Assembly (NCBI RefSeq): GCF_003014675.1
Contig: NZ_PYAU01000001.1
Location: forward strand, 620,001 to 684,000
Origin: Labedella gwakjiensis
GTDB lineage: Bacteria; Actinomycetota; Actinomycetes; Actinomycetales; Microbacteriaceae
Direction of reading: 5' to 3'
DNA length: 64,000 nucleotides
The notes under the pieces are model-generated. The model did not search any database. It was not told the DNA's origin and was given only the letters and a program-made list of their open reading frames with translations. This document shows positions 45,061-53,864 of the stretch, piece after piece (positions within the stretch are counted from its first letter, which is position 1; each line of letters begins with the position of its first letter). Both the position numbers and the translations under genes were made by a program.

Positions 45061-46110
45061 ATGGGCAAGCCGCAGCCGACGATCATCGATCTGGCGCGTG
45101 ATCTGGGGATCTCCAAGACCACCGTGTCCGACGCCCTCTCGGGCCGCGGGCGCGTGTCGGAGGAGACCCGAACTCTCGTCACCGAGGCCGCTGAACGCAT
45201 CGGCTACGTCGGCAATCGCGCAGCGCGCAGCCTCCGGTCGAGCACCCACGGTGCGATCGGCCTCCACATCCCGCCGATCGTCCGCAACTTCTCCTTCTAC
45301 ATGGACTTCGCGTTCGGTGCGGCGCATGCGGCCGCCGAACTCGACGTCGACCTCACCCTCTTCGCACGCGACCCCGTCGTCTCCGCCCGACGGGGCTTCC
45401 CCGTCGACGGCGCCCTCGTCGTGGATCCGCTGCGCGACGACCCCACGATGGAGCGCCTGCTCGACGCGGGTGTCCCTGTCGTGACGATCGGCTACGACCT
45501 CGGCGAGTCGGCGTCCCGGGTGAGCGGCGTCATCGAGGCGACGCACGGCGATACGACCAGGGCCGTCCTCGATGCGCTGTGGGACTCCGGCTCACGCCGG
45601 CCGGCCTTCCTCGGTTCCGACGCCCTCTTCTTCTCGTCGTGGGCGAAAGACGTGTCCGACGCGGTCGACGGATGGTATTCCTCACGCGGCATAGAACCGG
45701 CCGTCGGCCTCGTCCCTGTCACCGCGGGTCCCGACGAGGTGCACGACACGGTCGTCGACCTCGTCGGACGCACGGGTGTCGACGCTCTCGTGTGCGGTCC
45801 CCAGGGTTTCGCCGCCCGAGCCCTCCCGACCCTCGAGTCCCTCGGCATCCGCATCGGCCGCGACTTCCCCCTCGCGTCTTTCGTGAGCGACCCCGTGACC
45901 GAATCGAACAATCCCGACATCACCTGCGTCGAGATCGATCCGTGGGGTCTCGGCGTGGAATCGGCGCGACTCCTCGCCGACATCCTGCTCACGAGGGGCG
46001 ACGGCCCAGCCCCGTACCGCTCGCACGTGTCCCGCGTGCGCTTCGCCCGCTACCTCGACGCAGCGCAGGCGGACGGCGGCCGGTCGAGCACCGTGGCACC
46101 CGCGGAGTAG
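45061..46110 (+). CDS. LacI family transcriptional regulator
   Basis: 349 residues: complete LacI helix-turn-helix (residues 7-50; TIIDLARDLGISKTTVSDAL then SGRGRVSEETR) and hinge YVGNRAARSLRS, followed by a periplasmic-binding-protein-like effector domain. It diverges from the DUF3311/symporter/deacetylase/amidohydrolase operon and very likely binds the 16-bp palindrome in the gap. The effector is probably the transported substrate or its product. Confidence 0.9.
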   Translation: MGKPQPTIIDLARDLGISKTTVSDALSGRGRVSEETRTLVTEAAERIGYVGNRAARSLRSSTHGAIGLHIPPIVRNFSFYMDFAFGAAHAAAELDVDLTLFARDPVVSARRGFPVDGALVVDPLRDDPTMERLLDAGVPVVTIGYDLGESASRVSGVIEATHGDTTRAVLDALWDSGSRRPAFLGSDALFFSSWAKDVSDAVDGWYSSRGIEPAVGLVPVTAGPDEVHDTVVDLVGRTGVDALVCGPQGFAARALPTLESLGIRIGRDFPLASFVSDPVTESNNPDITCVEIDPWGLGVESARLLADILLTRGDGPAPYRSHVSRVRFARYLDAAQADGGRSSTVAPAE

Positions 46111-46113
46111 CGT
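46108..46113 (+). promoter_or_regulatory. -10 box made partly of the lacI stop codon
   Basis: TAGCGT, whose TAG is the stop codon of the LacI gene (46108-46110), six bases, then the GTG at 46120. Confidence 0.5.
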
Positions 46114-46119
46114 GGACCG

Positions 46120-46770
46120 GTGACCGCCGAGCCCCCCACGCCGAACCGCACCGATTCCCCGACGACGGATGCTCCCGTCGCACCGCCGCACTCGCTCCTC
46201 GAGGACGTGTTCGCCCTCGTGATCGGCACCCTCATGGTGTCGTTCGGCCTCGCGCTGCTCACGGCCTCCGGCGCGGTGACGGGCGGTGTCGCGGGCATCG
46301 CGATCCTCTTGAGCTACGTGTCCGACTGGCCGTTCGGCGTGTGGTTCGTGCTGATCAACGCACCGTTCTTCCTGCTGGCCCTCCTGCGCATGGGGTGGCA
46401 GTTCACGCTCAAGACGATCGTCACCGTCGTGCTCGTGTCGCTCTTCTCGAGCCTCCACCCCGCCATGCTCGACCTCGGCTCGATCGAGCCCGTCTACGGC
46501 GTGCTGTTCGGCAGCGCTGTCACGGGCGTCGGCTTCATCGTGCTGTTCCGCCACCGCGCGAGCGTCGGCGGCATCTCGATCCTGTGCCTCTTCCTGCAGG
46601 ACCGCTTCGGCTGGCGCGCCGGATACGTGCAGATGGGCTTCGACGCCGTGATCGTGCTGTCGTCCGTCTTCGTCGTGCCCCTGCCGATGCTCGCGCTCTC
46701 GGTGGCGGGCGCCGTCGTGATGAACCTCGTGATCGCGCTCAACCACCGCCCCCACCGCTACCTGGCCTGA
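46120..46770 (+). CDS. YitT/YczE family membrane protein
   Basis: 216 residues, five to six membrane segments: LVIGTLMVSFGLALLTASGAVTGGVAGIAILLS with the family GxxTGGVxGIA core, VWFVLINAPFFLLALLRMG, and FRHRASVGGISILCLFLQDR. Role of the family is not established. It starts 9 bp past the LacI gene with its own leaderless promoter signal. Confidence 0.8.
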   Translation: MTAEPPTPNRTDSPTTDAPVAPPHSLLEDVFALVIGTLMVSFGLALLTASGAVTGGVAGIAILLSYVSDWPFGVWFVLINAPFFLLALLRMGWQFTLKTIVTVVLVSLFSSLHPAMLDLGSIEPVYGVLFGSAVTGVGFIVLFRHRASVGGISILCLFLQDRFGWRAGYVQMGFDAVIVLSSVFVVPLPMLALSVAGAVVMNLVIALNHRPHRYLA

Positions 46771-46788
46771 CGACCGCTCCCGTGAGCG

Positions 46789-47658
46789 TCAGGCGGTTCG
46801 GGGACGGGCCGCCGTCGAGGCGCGCTCCACCAGCCGCGCGGGCTCCAGGTCGACGTGCACCTCGGCACCCGTCGCGAGGTGTTCGAGGATCGCCGTCGCG
46901 GTGGCACGGCCGTAACCGGGCAGATCGTACGTGAGGGCGGAGAGCGGCGGCGAGGCGAGCTGGCAGTGCACCGAATCGTCCCACGCCAGGATCGAGACGT
47001 CGTCGGGGACCTGCAGTCCCGCCGCCCGGATCGTCTCGAGTCCGGCGAGCGCCATCACGTCGTTGTCGTAGACGATGGCCGTCGGACCGTCCGGTCCGTC
47101 GGCCAGGAGATCGCGCGTCGCCGCCGCGCCGCCCTCCGCCGTGAAGTCGGACTCGACGATCACCACGGAGGCGCGCGCCTCGGCCCCGGCCGTCTCGAGC
47201 GCACCGTTGCGTGAGCGCACGTGGTCGAGGTCCGGTGGCCCCGCCACGTGCGCGATCCGTTGGTGACCCGACGAGACGAGGAAGCGGACGACGTCCGTCA
47301 TGACACTCGCGTTCGCCGCGTGGACGGAAGAGAATCCGGGGAGCGCCGCGCGTCGTCCCATCAGGACGGCCGGGAGGCCCTCCGCCGCGAGCGCTCCGAT
47401 GCGCGGATCGTCCTCGACGAGGTTGGCGACGACCACGGCGGACACGCTGCCGTCGCCTGCCCACCGCGTGTAGGTCGCGAGCTCTTCCTCGCGATCGGCG
47501 ACCACGCGCACGAGGAGGGACGCGCCCGCGTCGTCGAGCGCGTCCTCCATGCCCGCGATGACGCGCATCCAGAACGGCTCCATGGGCACCCGACGCCGCG
47601 GCTGGTTCAGGCACAGACCGATCGTGATGGGCTGGGCGTCACCCGGCGACGAGATCAT
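46789..47658 (-). CDS. LacI-like sensor protein lacking the DNA-binding domain
   Basis: 289 residues that begin directly in the effector fold (ITIGLCLNQPRRRVPMEPFW) and contain typical LacI C-domain features (GHQRIAHVAGPPDLDHVRSR, AIVYDNDVMALAGLETIRAAG, LQVPDDVSILAWDDS, LTYDLPGYGRATA). No helix-turn-helix precedes it, and its first 20 bp overlap the end of the beta-mannosidase gene, leaving no room for one. It may be a degraded repressor, a cytoplasmic sugar sensor or an anti-regulator. Co-translated with the mannosidase operon. Confidence 0.78.
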   Translation of the reverse strand: MISSPGDAQPITIGLCLNQPRRRVPMEPFWMRVIAGMEDALDDAGASLLVRVVADREEELATYTRWAGDGSVSAVVVANLVEDDPRIGALAAEGLPAVLMGRRAALPGFSSVHAANASVMTDVVRFLVSSGHQRIAHVAGPPDLDHVRSRNGALETAGAEARASVVIVESDFTAEGGAAATRDLLADGPDGPTAIVYDNDVMALAGLETIRAAGLQVPDDVSILAWDDSVHCQLASPPLSALTYDLPGYGRATATAILEHLATGAEVHVDLEPARLVERASTAARPRTA

Positions 47659-50101
47659 TGACCGACGATAGCAGCGGGAATCCGGCCCACGAGGACGTGT
47701 CGCCCGCGCCCGTCACCGTGAAGGTGTGGCTGCCGCCGGCCTCGATCGTGACGAGCCCGTCGTCCACGCGCGCGGAGCGATCGACCCGATCGACCTGCAG
47801 CACGAGGTCCTTCACGAGGGAATGCACGGTGACCGTCACCCGAACCCCACCCTCGACCGCCTCCGTCGAGACGGAGAGCGCGTCCGCCGGCACCGCGAGG
47901 GCGAGCGAGGTGTCCTCCACGAAGTAATGGAAGGCCGACGACCCGTCGGAACCGTGCGCCACGAGGTACTCGCCGCGTTCGTCGCCCGACCGGAGGACCT
48001 CAGCCGGGAGCGCGGTCGTCGCGATCCCCCGGGCCGCGATGTCGAGCGGTACCGCGTGCTCGGAGAGCACGGTGCCGTCGAGGCGGCGCCGCGACACGGT
48101 GATCGTCTCCATCCATCCCTCCGCATGGTCGTTGTGCGCCACGAGAGCGAGAGAGCCCGCGCGCGGCTGGAAGGTCAGGAGCCGGTCGGCGTACACCTTC
48201 CGGAGCGCGAACCACAGCGGCTTCCGGTGCCCGTGCACGTCGACGGCCGCCCAGGAGATCACGGGCCACTCGTCGTTCAGCTGCCAGACGATCGAGCCAG
48301 TATTGAGCGGATAGAGGGACCGGAAGTGCTCGATGCCGAGAGCGACGGCGCGTGCCTGGTTGAGCTGCGTCGACCAGTGCCATTCGTCGATCGACCTCCA
48401 CCGCGGCAGGTGGGCGCCGAGCCCGCGCTCGAGCTTCGCGTTGCCCTCGAAGGCCTTCTGGTGGACGAGCATCTCGTGACCGTACGGATCGATCGGGTCG
48501 TCGTGCACGACGTCCGTGAGGGTCGTCCACGCCGGCGGGCCCTGGAAGCCGAACTCCGAGGCGAACCGCGGCCGGTAGGACCGGTATGCCTCGTAGTCGA
48601 GGTCGTTCCACACGGTCCAGATGTGCATGGTCCCGTGACGCTCGTCGTTCGGGTGCGCCCATCGCGTGAACGAGAACGGGCTGCCCGGGGAGTACGGGCG
48701 CGTGGGGTCGAGCTCGGCGACGATCGCCGGGAGCAGCTCGGTGTAGTACCCCTCCCCCCACGTGCGGTCGCCGATCCTCCGGCGCCAGTCCCATTCGAGG
48801 TAGCCCCAGATGTTCTCGTTGCAGCCGTTCCACATCACGAGGCTCGCGTGCCGTGACAGTCGCACGACGTTCTCCCGCGCCTCCGCCTCGACCTCACTGC
48901 GGAGCGGATCCTCCTCGGAGTACGCGGCACACGCGAACAGGAAGTCCTGCCAGACGAGCACTCCGAGCTCGTCGCAGACGTCGTAGAACGCATCGCTCTC
49001 GTAGATGCCGCCGCCCCAGATGCGCAGGATGTTCATGCCAGCCTCCACCGCGTCCACGACAGAGGCGCGGTAGCGCTCGGGCGTCATCCGCGTGAGGAAC
49101 GGATCGCCCGGGATCCAGTTCGCTCCCTTCGCGTACACCGCGACACCGTTGATCGAGATCGTGAACGGGGTGCCGTGCTCGTCCGGGGTCGTGTCGAGAC
49201 CGACGGTGCGGAAGCCCACCCGGCCCTCCCAACGGGCGTCACCGGCGGTGACCGTCACATCGTGGAGCGGCTGCGACCCGTAGCCGCGCGGATACCAGAG
49301 CGGCACCTCGCCGGCGTCGACGCGGAGCTCGACGGACGACTGCGTCGGCGAGGCCGCGATCCGGCTCGCCACGCCCGCGACCACGACCTCCACATCGGCG
49401 GATCCGGGCGCGCCGGCCCACTCCAGGTCGACGTGGGCCGTCAGGACCCCTGTGCCGGTCGAGGATCCCGCGACCGACCCGGCCACGTCCACGAGCGGGC
49501 GCACCGCCGCGATCCGCACGCCTGACCACGACTCGAGGCCGATCCGCCGGAGGATCCCGCTCGAGGCCACGTCGATTCCCCAGTCCCAGCCGAAGTTGCT
49601 CGCCGTCTTGCGCACGGCGTTGAACGGATGGTGCATGACGGTGGGAAGAGCCCCGAGGATCGCCTCCTGCTCACGGGCGAACTCCACGGGGGCGCGGAAG
49701 TCGACGAGGATCTCGTTCTCCCCCTCGACGAGGAGGGACGTGACGTCGAAGCGGTACGACCGGTGCTGGTTGGCCGTCGTCGCGACGACAGTCCCGTTGA
49801 GCGTGATCGTGGCGGCCGTGTCGAGGCCGTCGGCCACGAGATCCTCGCGGTCGTGTCCCGTCGGCGCCCAGGAGAACGTCGTGCGGTACCGCCAGTCGGT
49901 GCAGCCGATCCATTCCTGTGCCTTCTCGTTGTCACCGTCGAAGGGGTCGCCGATGAGGTCGGCCGCCATGAGGTCGAGCTGCACCTCCCCGGGGACCGTC
50001 GCGGGCACGGTCCGGCCGGACAGTTCCGTCGGGATCGGACCGTTCGTGGCGGCGAGCGTCCACGCGAGGCCGCCGTCGGTGGTGAGGGGTCGGAATGTCA
50101 C
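47639..50101 (-). CDS. beta-mannosidase, glycoside hydrolase family 2
   Basis: 820 residues with the GH2 plan: jellyroll N-domain (VPATVPGEVQLDLMAADLI, DWRYRTTFSW), Ig-like domain, TIM barrel (about 300-600). The acid/base Glu lies in MWNGCNENIWGY (about 428) and the nucleophile Glu in ASEFGFQGPPAW (about 515); the WIPGDPF and WGGGIYESDAFYD segments are typical of beta-mannosidases. No signal peptide, so it cleaves imported manno-oligosaccharides or related beta-mannosides in the cytoplasm. Its ATG overlaps the OppF-type ATPase stop (ATGA). Confidence 0.92.
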   Translation of the reverse strand: MTFRPLTTDGGLAWTLAATNGPIPTELSGRTVPATVPGEVQLDLMAADLIGDPFDGDNEKAQEWIGCTDWRYRTTFSWAPTGHDREDLVADGLDTAATITLNGTVVATTANQHRSYRFDVTSLLVEGENEILVDFRAPVEFAREQEAILGALPTVMHHPFNAVRKTASNFGWDWGIDVASSGILRRIGLESWSGVRIAAVRPLVDVAGSVAGSSTGTGVLTAHVDLEWAGAPGSADVEVVVAGVASRIAASPTQSSVELRVDAGEVPLWYPRGYGSQPLHDVTVTAGDARWEGRVGFRTVGLDTTPDEHGTPFTISINGVAVYAKGANWIPGDPFLTRMTPERYRASVVDAVEAGMNILRIWGGGIYESDAFYDVCDELGVLVWQDFLFACAAYSEEDPLRSEVEAEARENVVRLSRHASLVMWNGCNENIWGYLEWDWRRRIGDRTWGEGYYTELLPAIVAELDPTRPYSPGSPFSFTRWAHPNDERHGTMHIWTVWNDLDYEAYRSYRPRFASEFGFQGPPAWTTLTDVVHDDPIDPYGHEMLVHQKAFEGNAKLERGLGAHLPRWRSIDEWHWSTQLNQARAVALGIEHFRSLYPLNTGSIVWQLNDEWPVISWAAVDVHGHRKPLWFALRKVYADRLLTFQPRAGSLALVAHNDHAEGWMETITVSRRRLDGTVLSEHAVPLDIAARGIATTALPAEVLRSGDERGEYLVAHGSDGSSAFHYFVEDTSLALAVPADALSVSTEAVEGGVRVTVTVHSLVKDLVLQVDRVDRSARVDDGLVTIEAGGSHTFTVTGAGDTSSWAGFPLLSSVNDLVAG

Positions 50102-50889
50102 GCGTGGATTCTCTTCTCTGGATCGGGTGCCGCCTCTGCGAGGAGGCGCGTGTACTCGTGCTGCGGGTTCAGGATGACCTCGTCCGCCGGTCCCCTCTCG
50201 ACGATCTCCCCGCGGTACATCACCAGGATGTCATCGGAGAAGTGCCGCGCGGTCGCGAGGTCGTGGGTGATGTAGAGGACGCCGAGGTCCTCCTCGTTCT
50301 GGAGGTCGGCGAGGAGGTTGAGGACGCCGAGGCGGATGGACACGTCGAGCATCGACACGGGCTCGTCCGCGACGAGGATCTTCGGTTCGGGGGCGAGCGC
50401 CCGGGCGATCGCGATGCGCTGCCGCTGTCCGCCCGAGAGTTCGTGCGGACGCCTGTCGGCCATCTCGGGGTCGAGGCGTACACGCTCGAGCAGCGACGTC
50501 ACCCGCGTGTCGAGATCGTCCCGCGTGGTGGCCTTGCCGTGCAGGCGCAGCGGTCGCTCGAGGTGATGACGGACGGAGTGGTAGGGGTTGAGGGAGGCGA
50601 ACGGATCCTGGAACACCATCTGCACGTCGCTCCGATAGGAGCGGAGGGCAGCGCCGTGTCGACCGACGGGCGTGCCGTCGAAGAGGACCTGCCCGGACGT
50701 CGGTCGCTCCAACTGCATGAGGAGCTTCGCGATGGTCGACTTCCCGCTGCCGGACTGCCCGACGAGGGCCGTCGTGCGACCGCTCTCGATCGTGAAGTCG
50801 ACGTGTGACACCGCCGTGAGCGTGCGCCCACGGAATCCTCCCCTCAACCGGTATTCCTTGGTCACGTCGCGCAGTTCGAGCGTGCTCAT
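50098..50889 (-). CDS. oligosaccharide/oligopeptide-type ABC ATPase, OppF-like
   Basis: 263 residues. Walker A GQSGSGKST, Q loop MVFQDPFASLNPYHSV, signature LSGGQRQRIAIARAL, Walker B ILVADEPVS, switch ITHDLATA, and C-terminal NPQHEYTRLLAEA. It works with the adjacent OppD-like ATPase to energise import. The ATGA overlap with both neighbours shows a single coupled operon. Such Opp-type systems import oligosaccharides as well as peptides. Confidence 0.9.
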   Translation of the reverse strand: MSTLELRDVTKEYRLRGGFRGRTLTAVSHVDFTIESGRTTALVGQSGSGKSTIAKLLMQLERPTSGQVLFDGTPVGRHGAALRSYRSDVQMVFQDPFASLNPYHSVRHHLERPLRLHGKATTRDDLDTRVTSLLERVRLDPEMADRRPHELSGGQRQRIAIARALAPEPKILVADEPVSMLDVSIRLGVLNLLADLQNEEDLGVLYITHDLATARHFSDDILVMYRGEIVERGPADEVILNPQHEYTRLLAEAAPDPEKRIHA

Positions 50890-51827
50890 TCGGCGCCCCT
50901 TCCGTCGTTCGATGCGTGGGCCTCGTGCGATCCCGCGGTCCGGTCGTGCGATCCCCTGGCGAAGTCGCCGCGTTCACCCGTGAGTCGGGGGAAGGACGCC
51001 AGCAGCCGCTTCGTGTACTCGTGCTGAGGATTCGTGTAGACGTCGACGGCTCCTCCGAGCTCCACGATCTCGCCCTCGCGCATCACCGCGATCCGGTCAC
51101 TGATCTCGAGCAGCAGCGGCAGGTCGTGTGTGATGAAGATGACCGCGAAGCCGAGCTCGGCGCGCAGCCGCGTGATCTCCCGCAGGATCTCCCGCTGCAC
51201 CACCACGTCGAGGGCGGTCGTCGGCTCGTCCATGATCATGACCTGCGGGTCGAGAGCCATCGCCATCGCGATCATCACGCGCTGCCGCATCCCGCCCGAG
51301 AGCTCGTGGGGGAACGACCGCAGCCGGGACCGGTCGACGCCGACGCGCTCGAGGAGTTCTCCGCACCGCTCGCGTCGTTCCTTCTTCGACATCTCGGGCC
51401 GGTGGGTCGTGAACACGTCCTCGAGCTGCGCGCGGATGGAGATCACCGGATTGAGGGAGTTCATCGCGCCCTGGAACACCATCGAGATGCGGTCCCACCG
51501 GAACGCCCGCAGATCGTCGCCGTGGAGCGAGCCGAGGTCGATCGTGTAGCCCTCGCGGGAGTGGAACGAGATCGTCCCGGAGGACACGACGGCCGGAGGC
51601 TTCAGCAGACGGTTGATCGCATAGGCGAGGGTCGACTTCCCGCACCCGCTCTCTCCCGCGAGCCCGAGGATCTCACCGCGACCGAGGGTCAGCGACACAT
51701 CCTTCACCGCATGCACCGTCCGCTGCGCGAGGTAGTCGACGCTCACGTGGTCGATCGTCAGGACGGGGTTGGCCTCGTGACTCGCTCGAGCGGCCGCGCG
51801 AGCCTCCCGGCTCTCCGTGGCGCTCAC
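50886..51827 (-). CDS. ABC ATPase, OppD-like
   Basis: 313 residues. Walker A GESGCGKST, Q loop MVFQGAMNSLNPV, signature LSGGMRQRVMIAMA, Walker B VMIMDEPTTALD, ITHDLPLLLEISD and the oligopeptide-family C-terminal NPQHEYTKRLLASFPRL. The GTG at 51827 overlaps the permease stop (GTGA). The His/Asp/Arg-rich last 30 residues are an unstructured extension. Confidence 0.9.
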   Translation of the reverse strand: MSATESREARAAARASHEANPVLTIDHVSVDYLAQRTVHAVKDVSLTLGRGEILGLAGESGCGKSTLAYAINRLLKPPAVVSSGTISFHSREGYTIDLGSLHGDDLRAFRWDRISMVFQGAMNSLNPVISIRAQLEDVFTTHRPEMSKKERRERCGELLERVGVDRSRLRSFPHELSGGMRQRVMIAMAMALDPQVMIMDEPTTALDVVVQREILREITRLRAELGFAVIFITHDLPLLLEISDRIAVMREGEIVELGGAVDVYTNPQHEYTKRLLASFPRLTGERGDFARGSHDRTAGSHEAHASNDGRGAE

Positions 51828-52783
51828 AGCTCGTCCTCCGTCGTGATGGCTTTGAGCTGACGCCGCGAGAGGCCCCAGCCCTTCCGAGCGGCGCGCGTCT
51901 GCGTGCGCAGCTTCGGGTTGATGATCTCGTCGATCGAGAAGTTGATGAGCGAGAGCGCCGCTCCGAAGAGCGCGATCAGCAGCCCGGGCGGCACGAACCA
52001 CCACCACGCCTCGAGGCGCAGGGCGAGCCCGTTCTGCGCGTAGTAGAGCATGGTGCCCCACGTGAACGAGCCGGAGGCTCCGAGACCGAGGAACGACAGG
52101 CCGGCCTCTCCGAGGATCGCGAAGATCACCGCGAACACGGCCTGCGAGGCGAGCAGAGGGATGAGGTTCGGGAGGATCTCGACACACAGGATGCGCCAGG
52201 ACTTCTCTCCCGAGACACGCGCGGCCGCGACATAGTCGCGACTCCGCACGCTGAGCGTGAAACCACGGAGCACGCGAGCCGACCCCGCCCAGCTCGTGAT
52301 GGCGAGCACCACGGCCACGAGCAGCAGACTCTTGTCCTGCACGTAGCTCGAGATGATGATCACGAGCGGGAGCCCGGGGATCACGAGCATGACGTTGCTG
52401 AAGAGCGAGAACGACTCGTCGAGCCACCCGCCCGCGTACGCGCCGACCACGCCGAAGAACGCGGAGAGCGCGACGGAGATGATGCCGACGACGGCTCCGA
52501 TGATGAGCGAGCCGCGCGTGGCGTACGCCAGCTGGGCGAGGACGTCCTGGCCCGTCTGGGTCGTGCCCAGAAGGAACTCGGGACTCGGCCCGCTCAAGCC
52601 GATGTTGTCGACCTTCGACGGACTGCCGACCACGAACGGACCGACGACGCCGAACAGGATGATGGCACCGGCGATGACGAGTCCGGCGAGGAGCTTGGGG
52701 GTGAGCGGCGGGAGCGAACTGGCACGTCCCGTACGCGTCGCGGCGGCGGCCGCGACGGCGGGATCAGAGGTGACGGTCGTCAC
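51824..52783 (-). CDS. ABC permease, OppC-like
   Basis: 319 residues, about six membrane helices, with the FLLGTTQTGQDVLAQLAYATRGSL entry segment (core GTTQTGQDVLAQL), EAA loop AARVSGEKSWRILCVEILPN and GLSFLGLG, all typical of DppC/OppC proteins. GTG start at 52783. It forms the channel with the OppB-like subunit. Confidence 0.9.
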   Translation of the reverse strand: MTTVTSDPAVAAAAATRTGRASSLPPLTPKLLAGLVIAGAIILFGVVGPFVVGSPSKVDNIGLSGPSPEFLLGTTQTGQDVLAQLAYATRGSLIIGAVVGIISVALSAFFGVVGAYAGGWLDESFSLFSNVMLVIPGLPLVIIISSYVQDKSLLLVAVVLAITSWAGSARVLRGFTLSVRSRDYVAAARVSGEKSWRILCVEILPNLIPLLASQAVFAVIFAILGEAGLSFLGLGASGSFTWGTMLYYAQNGLALRLEAWWWFVPPGLLIALFGAALSLINFSIDEIINPKLRTQTRAARKGWGLSRRQLKAITTEDEL

Positions 52784-52796
52784 GGTGTCCTCCTTG

Positions 52797-53786
52797 TTAG
52801 GCGCGCGCTCGCGTGCGCGGGTCGATGAGCGAGTAGAGGAGGTCGACGATGAGGTTCGCGCCGAGCACCGAGAGGGTGATCACGAGGAAGATCCCCTGCA
52901 TGAGGGCGTAGTCGTTGCTGCCGACTGCCTGGAGGAGCGCCGAGCCGATGCCCGGGTAGGAGAACACGGCCTCGGTCACGATCGACCCGGCCACGACGAA
53001 GCCGAGGGAGATGGCGAAGCCCGCGACCGACGGCAGCACGGCGTTCCGTGCCGCGTACGTCGTCATGATGCGACGCGGTGAGAGCCCCTTCGCCTCGGCC
53101 GTGACGATGTAGTCCTCGGACAGGGTCGAGACCATCATGTTGCGCATCCCGAGCATCCAGCCGCCGATCGAGGACAGCACGATCGTCAGGGCGGGGAGCG
53201 TTCCGTGGTAGATCACGCTGCCGATGAACGCGGCGTTCCACCCGGGGGTCGTCTCCCACACGTCGTACCCGCCGTTGATGGGGAAGAACTGCCACACGCT
53301 CCCGAACAGGAACACGAGGATGAGCGCCAACCAGAAGTACGGGACGGACTGGAACATCGTCGTGACGGGGATGATGTTGTCGAGCCACGACCCGCGCTTC
53401 CACCCGGCCAGCTGGCCCAGCCCGACGCCGAGGAGGAAGGACAGGATGGTCGAGATCCCGATGAGCCCGATCGTCCACGGGAGAGTCTGACCGATCACCT
53501 GAGAGACGGGCGCCGGGAAGAACGTCACGGAGACGCCGAGGTTCCCTGTGAGGACCTGCCCGAGGTACTGCACGTACTGGTCCCACAGGGGCAGCTGCGA
53601 GTTCGTCCCCAGGAGGAGTTCGATCGCCTCGCGGGTCTCCGGCGTCACCGGGCCGCGCTGGGCGAGCTTCGACAGCATGATGTCGACGGGGTTTCCCGGC
53701 ATCCACCGGGGAAGAAGGAAGTTGAGCGTGAGCGCCGCCCAGAAGGCGACGACGTAGAACACGACTTTCTGCAGCGCATAGCGCAT
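52797..53786 (-). CDS. ABC permease, OppB-like
   Basis: 329 residues, six membrane helices: N-terminal KVVFYVVAFWAALTLNFLLPRWMPGNP, a long periplasmic loop with WDQYVQYLGQVLTGNLGVS, EAA-like AEAKGLSPRRIMTTYAARNAVLP, and SYPGIGSALLQAVGSNDYALMQG. The ATG at 53786 is 13 bp upstream of the OppC gene in the operon. A strong hairpin separates it from the substrate-binding protein gene. Confidence 0.9.
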   Translation of the reverse strand: MRYALQKVVFYVVAFWAALTLNFLLPRWMPGNPVDIMLSKLAQRGPVTPETREAIELLLGTNSQLPLWDQYVQYLGQVLTGNLGVSVTFFPAPVSQVIGQTLPWTIGLIGISTILSFLLGVGLGQLAGWKRGSWLDNIIPVTTMFQSVPYFWLALILVFLFGSVWQFFPINGGYDVWETTPGWNAAFIGSVIYHGTLPALTIVLSSIGGWMLGMRNMMVSTLSEDYIVTAEAKGLSPRRIMTTYAARNAVLPSVAGFAISLGFVVAGSIVTEAVFSYPGIGSALLQAVGSNDYALMQGIFLVITLSVLGANLIVDLLYSLIDPRTRARA

Positions 53787-53818
53787 GGGGAGCCTCTCTC
53801 GGGCGGACGGGACGAGGG

Positions 53819-53855
53819 GCCCCGCCCGCCCGACGTGCGGTCGGGCGGGCGGGGC
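53819..53855 (-). terminator. intercistronic hairpin after the substrate-binding protein gene
   Basis: Perfect 15-bp GC stem (GCCCCGCCCGCCCGA 53819-53833 / 53841-53855) with a seven-base loop, 10 bp past the binding-protein stop codon and 33 bp before the OppB start. No U tract; likely partial termination or 3'-end protection that makes the binding protein more abundant than the permease. Confidence 0.7.
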
Positions 53856-53864
53856 GGACCGCGG

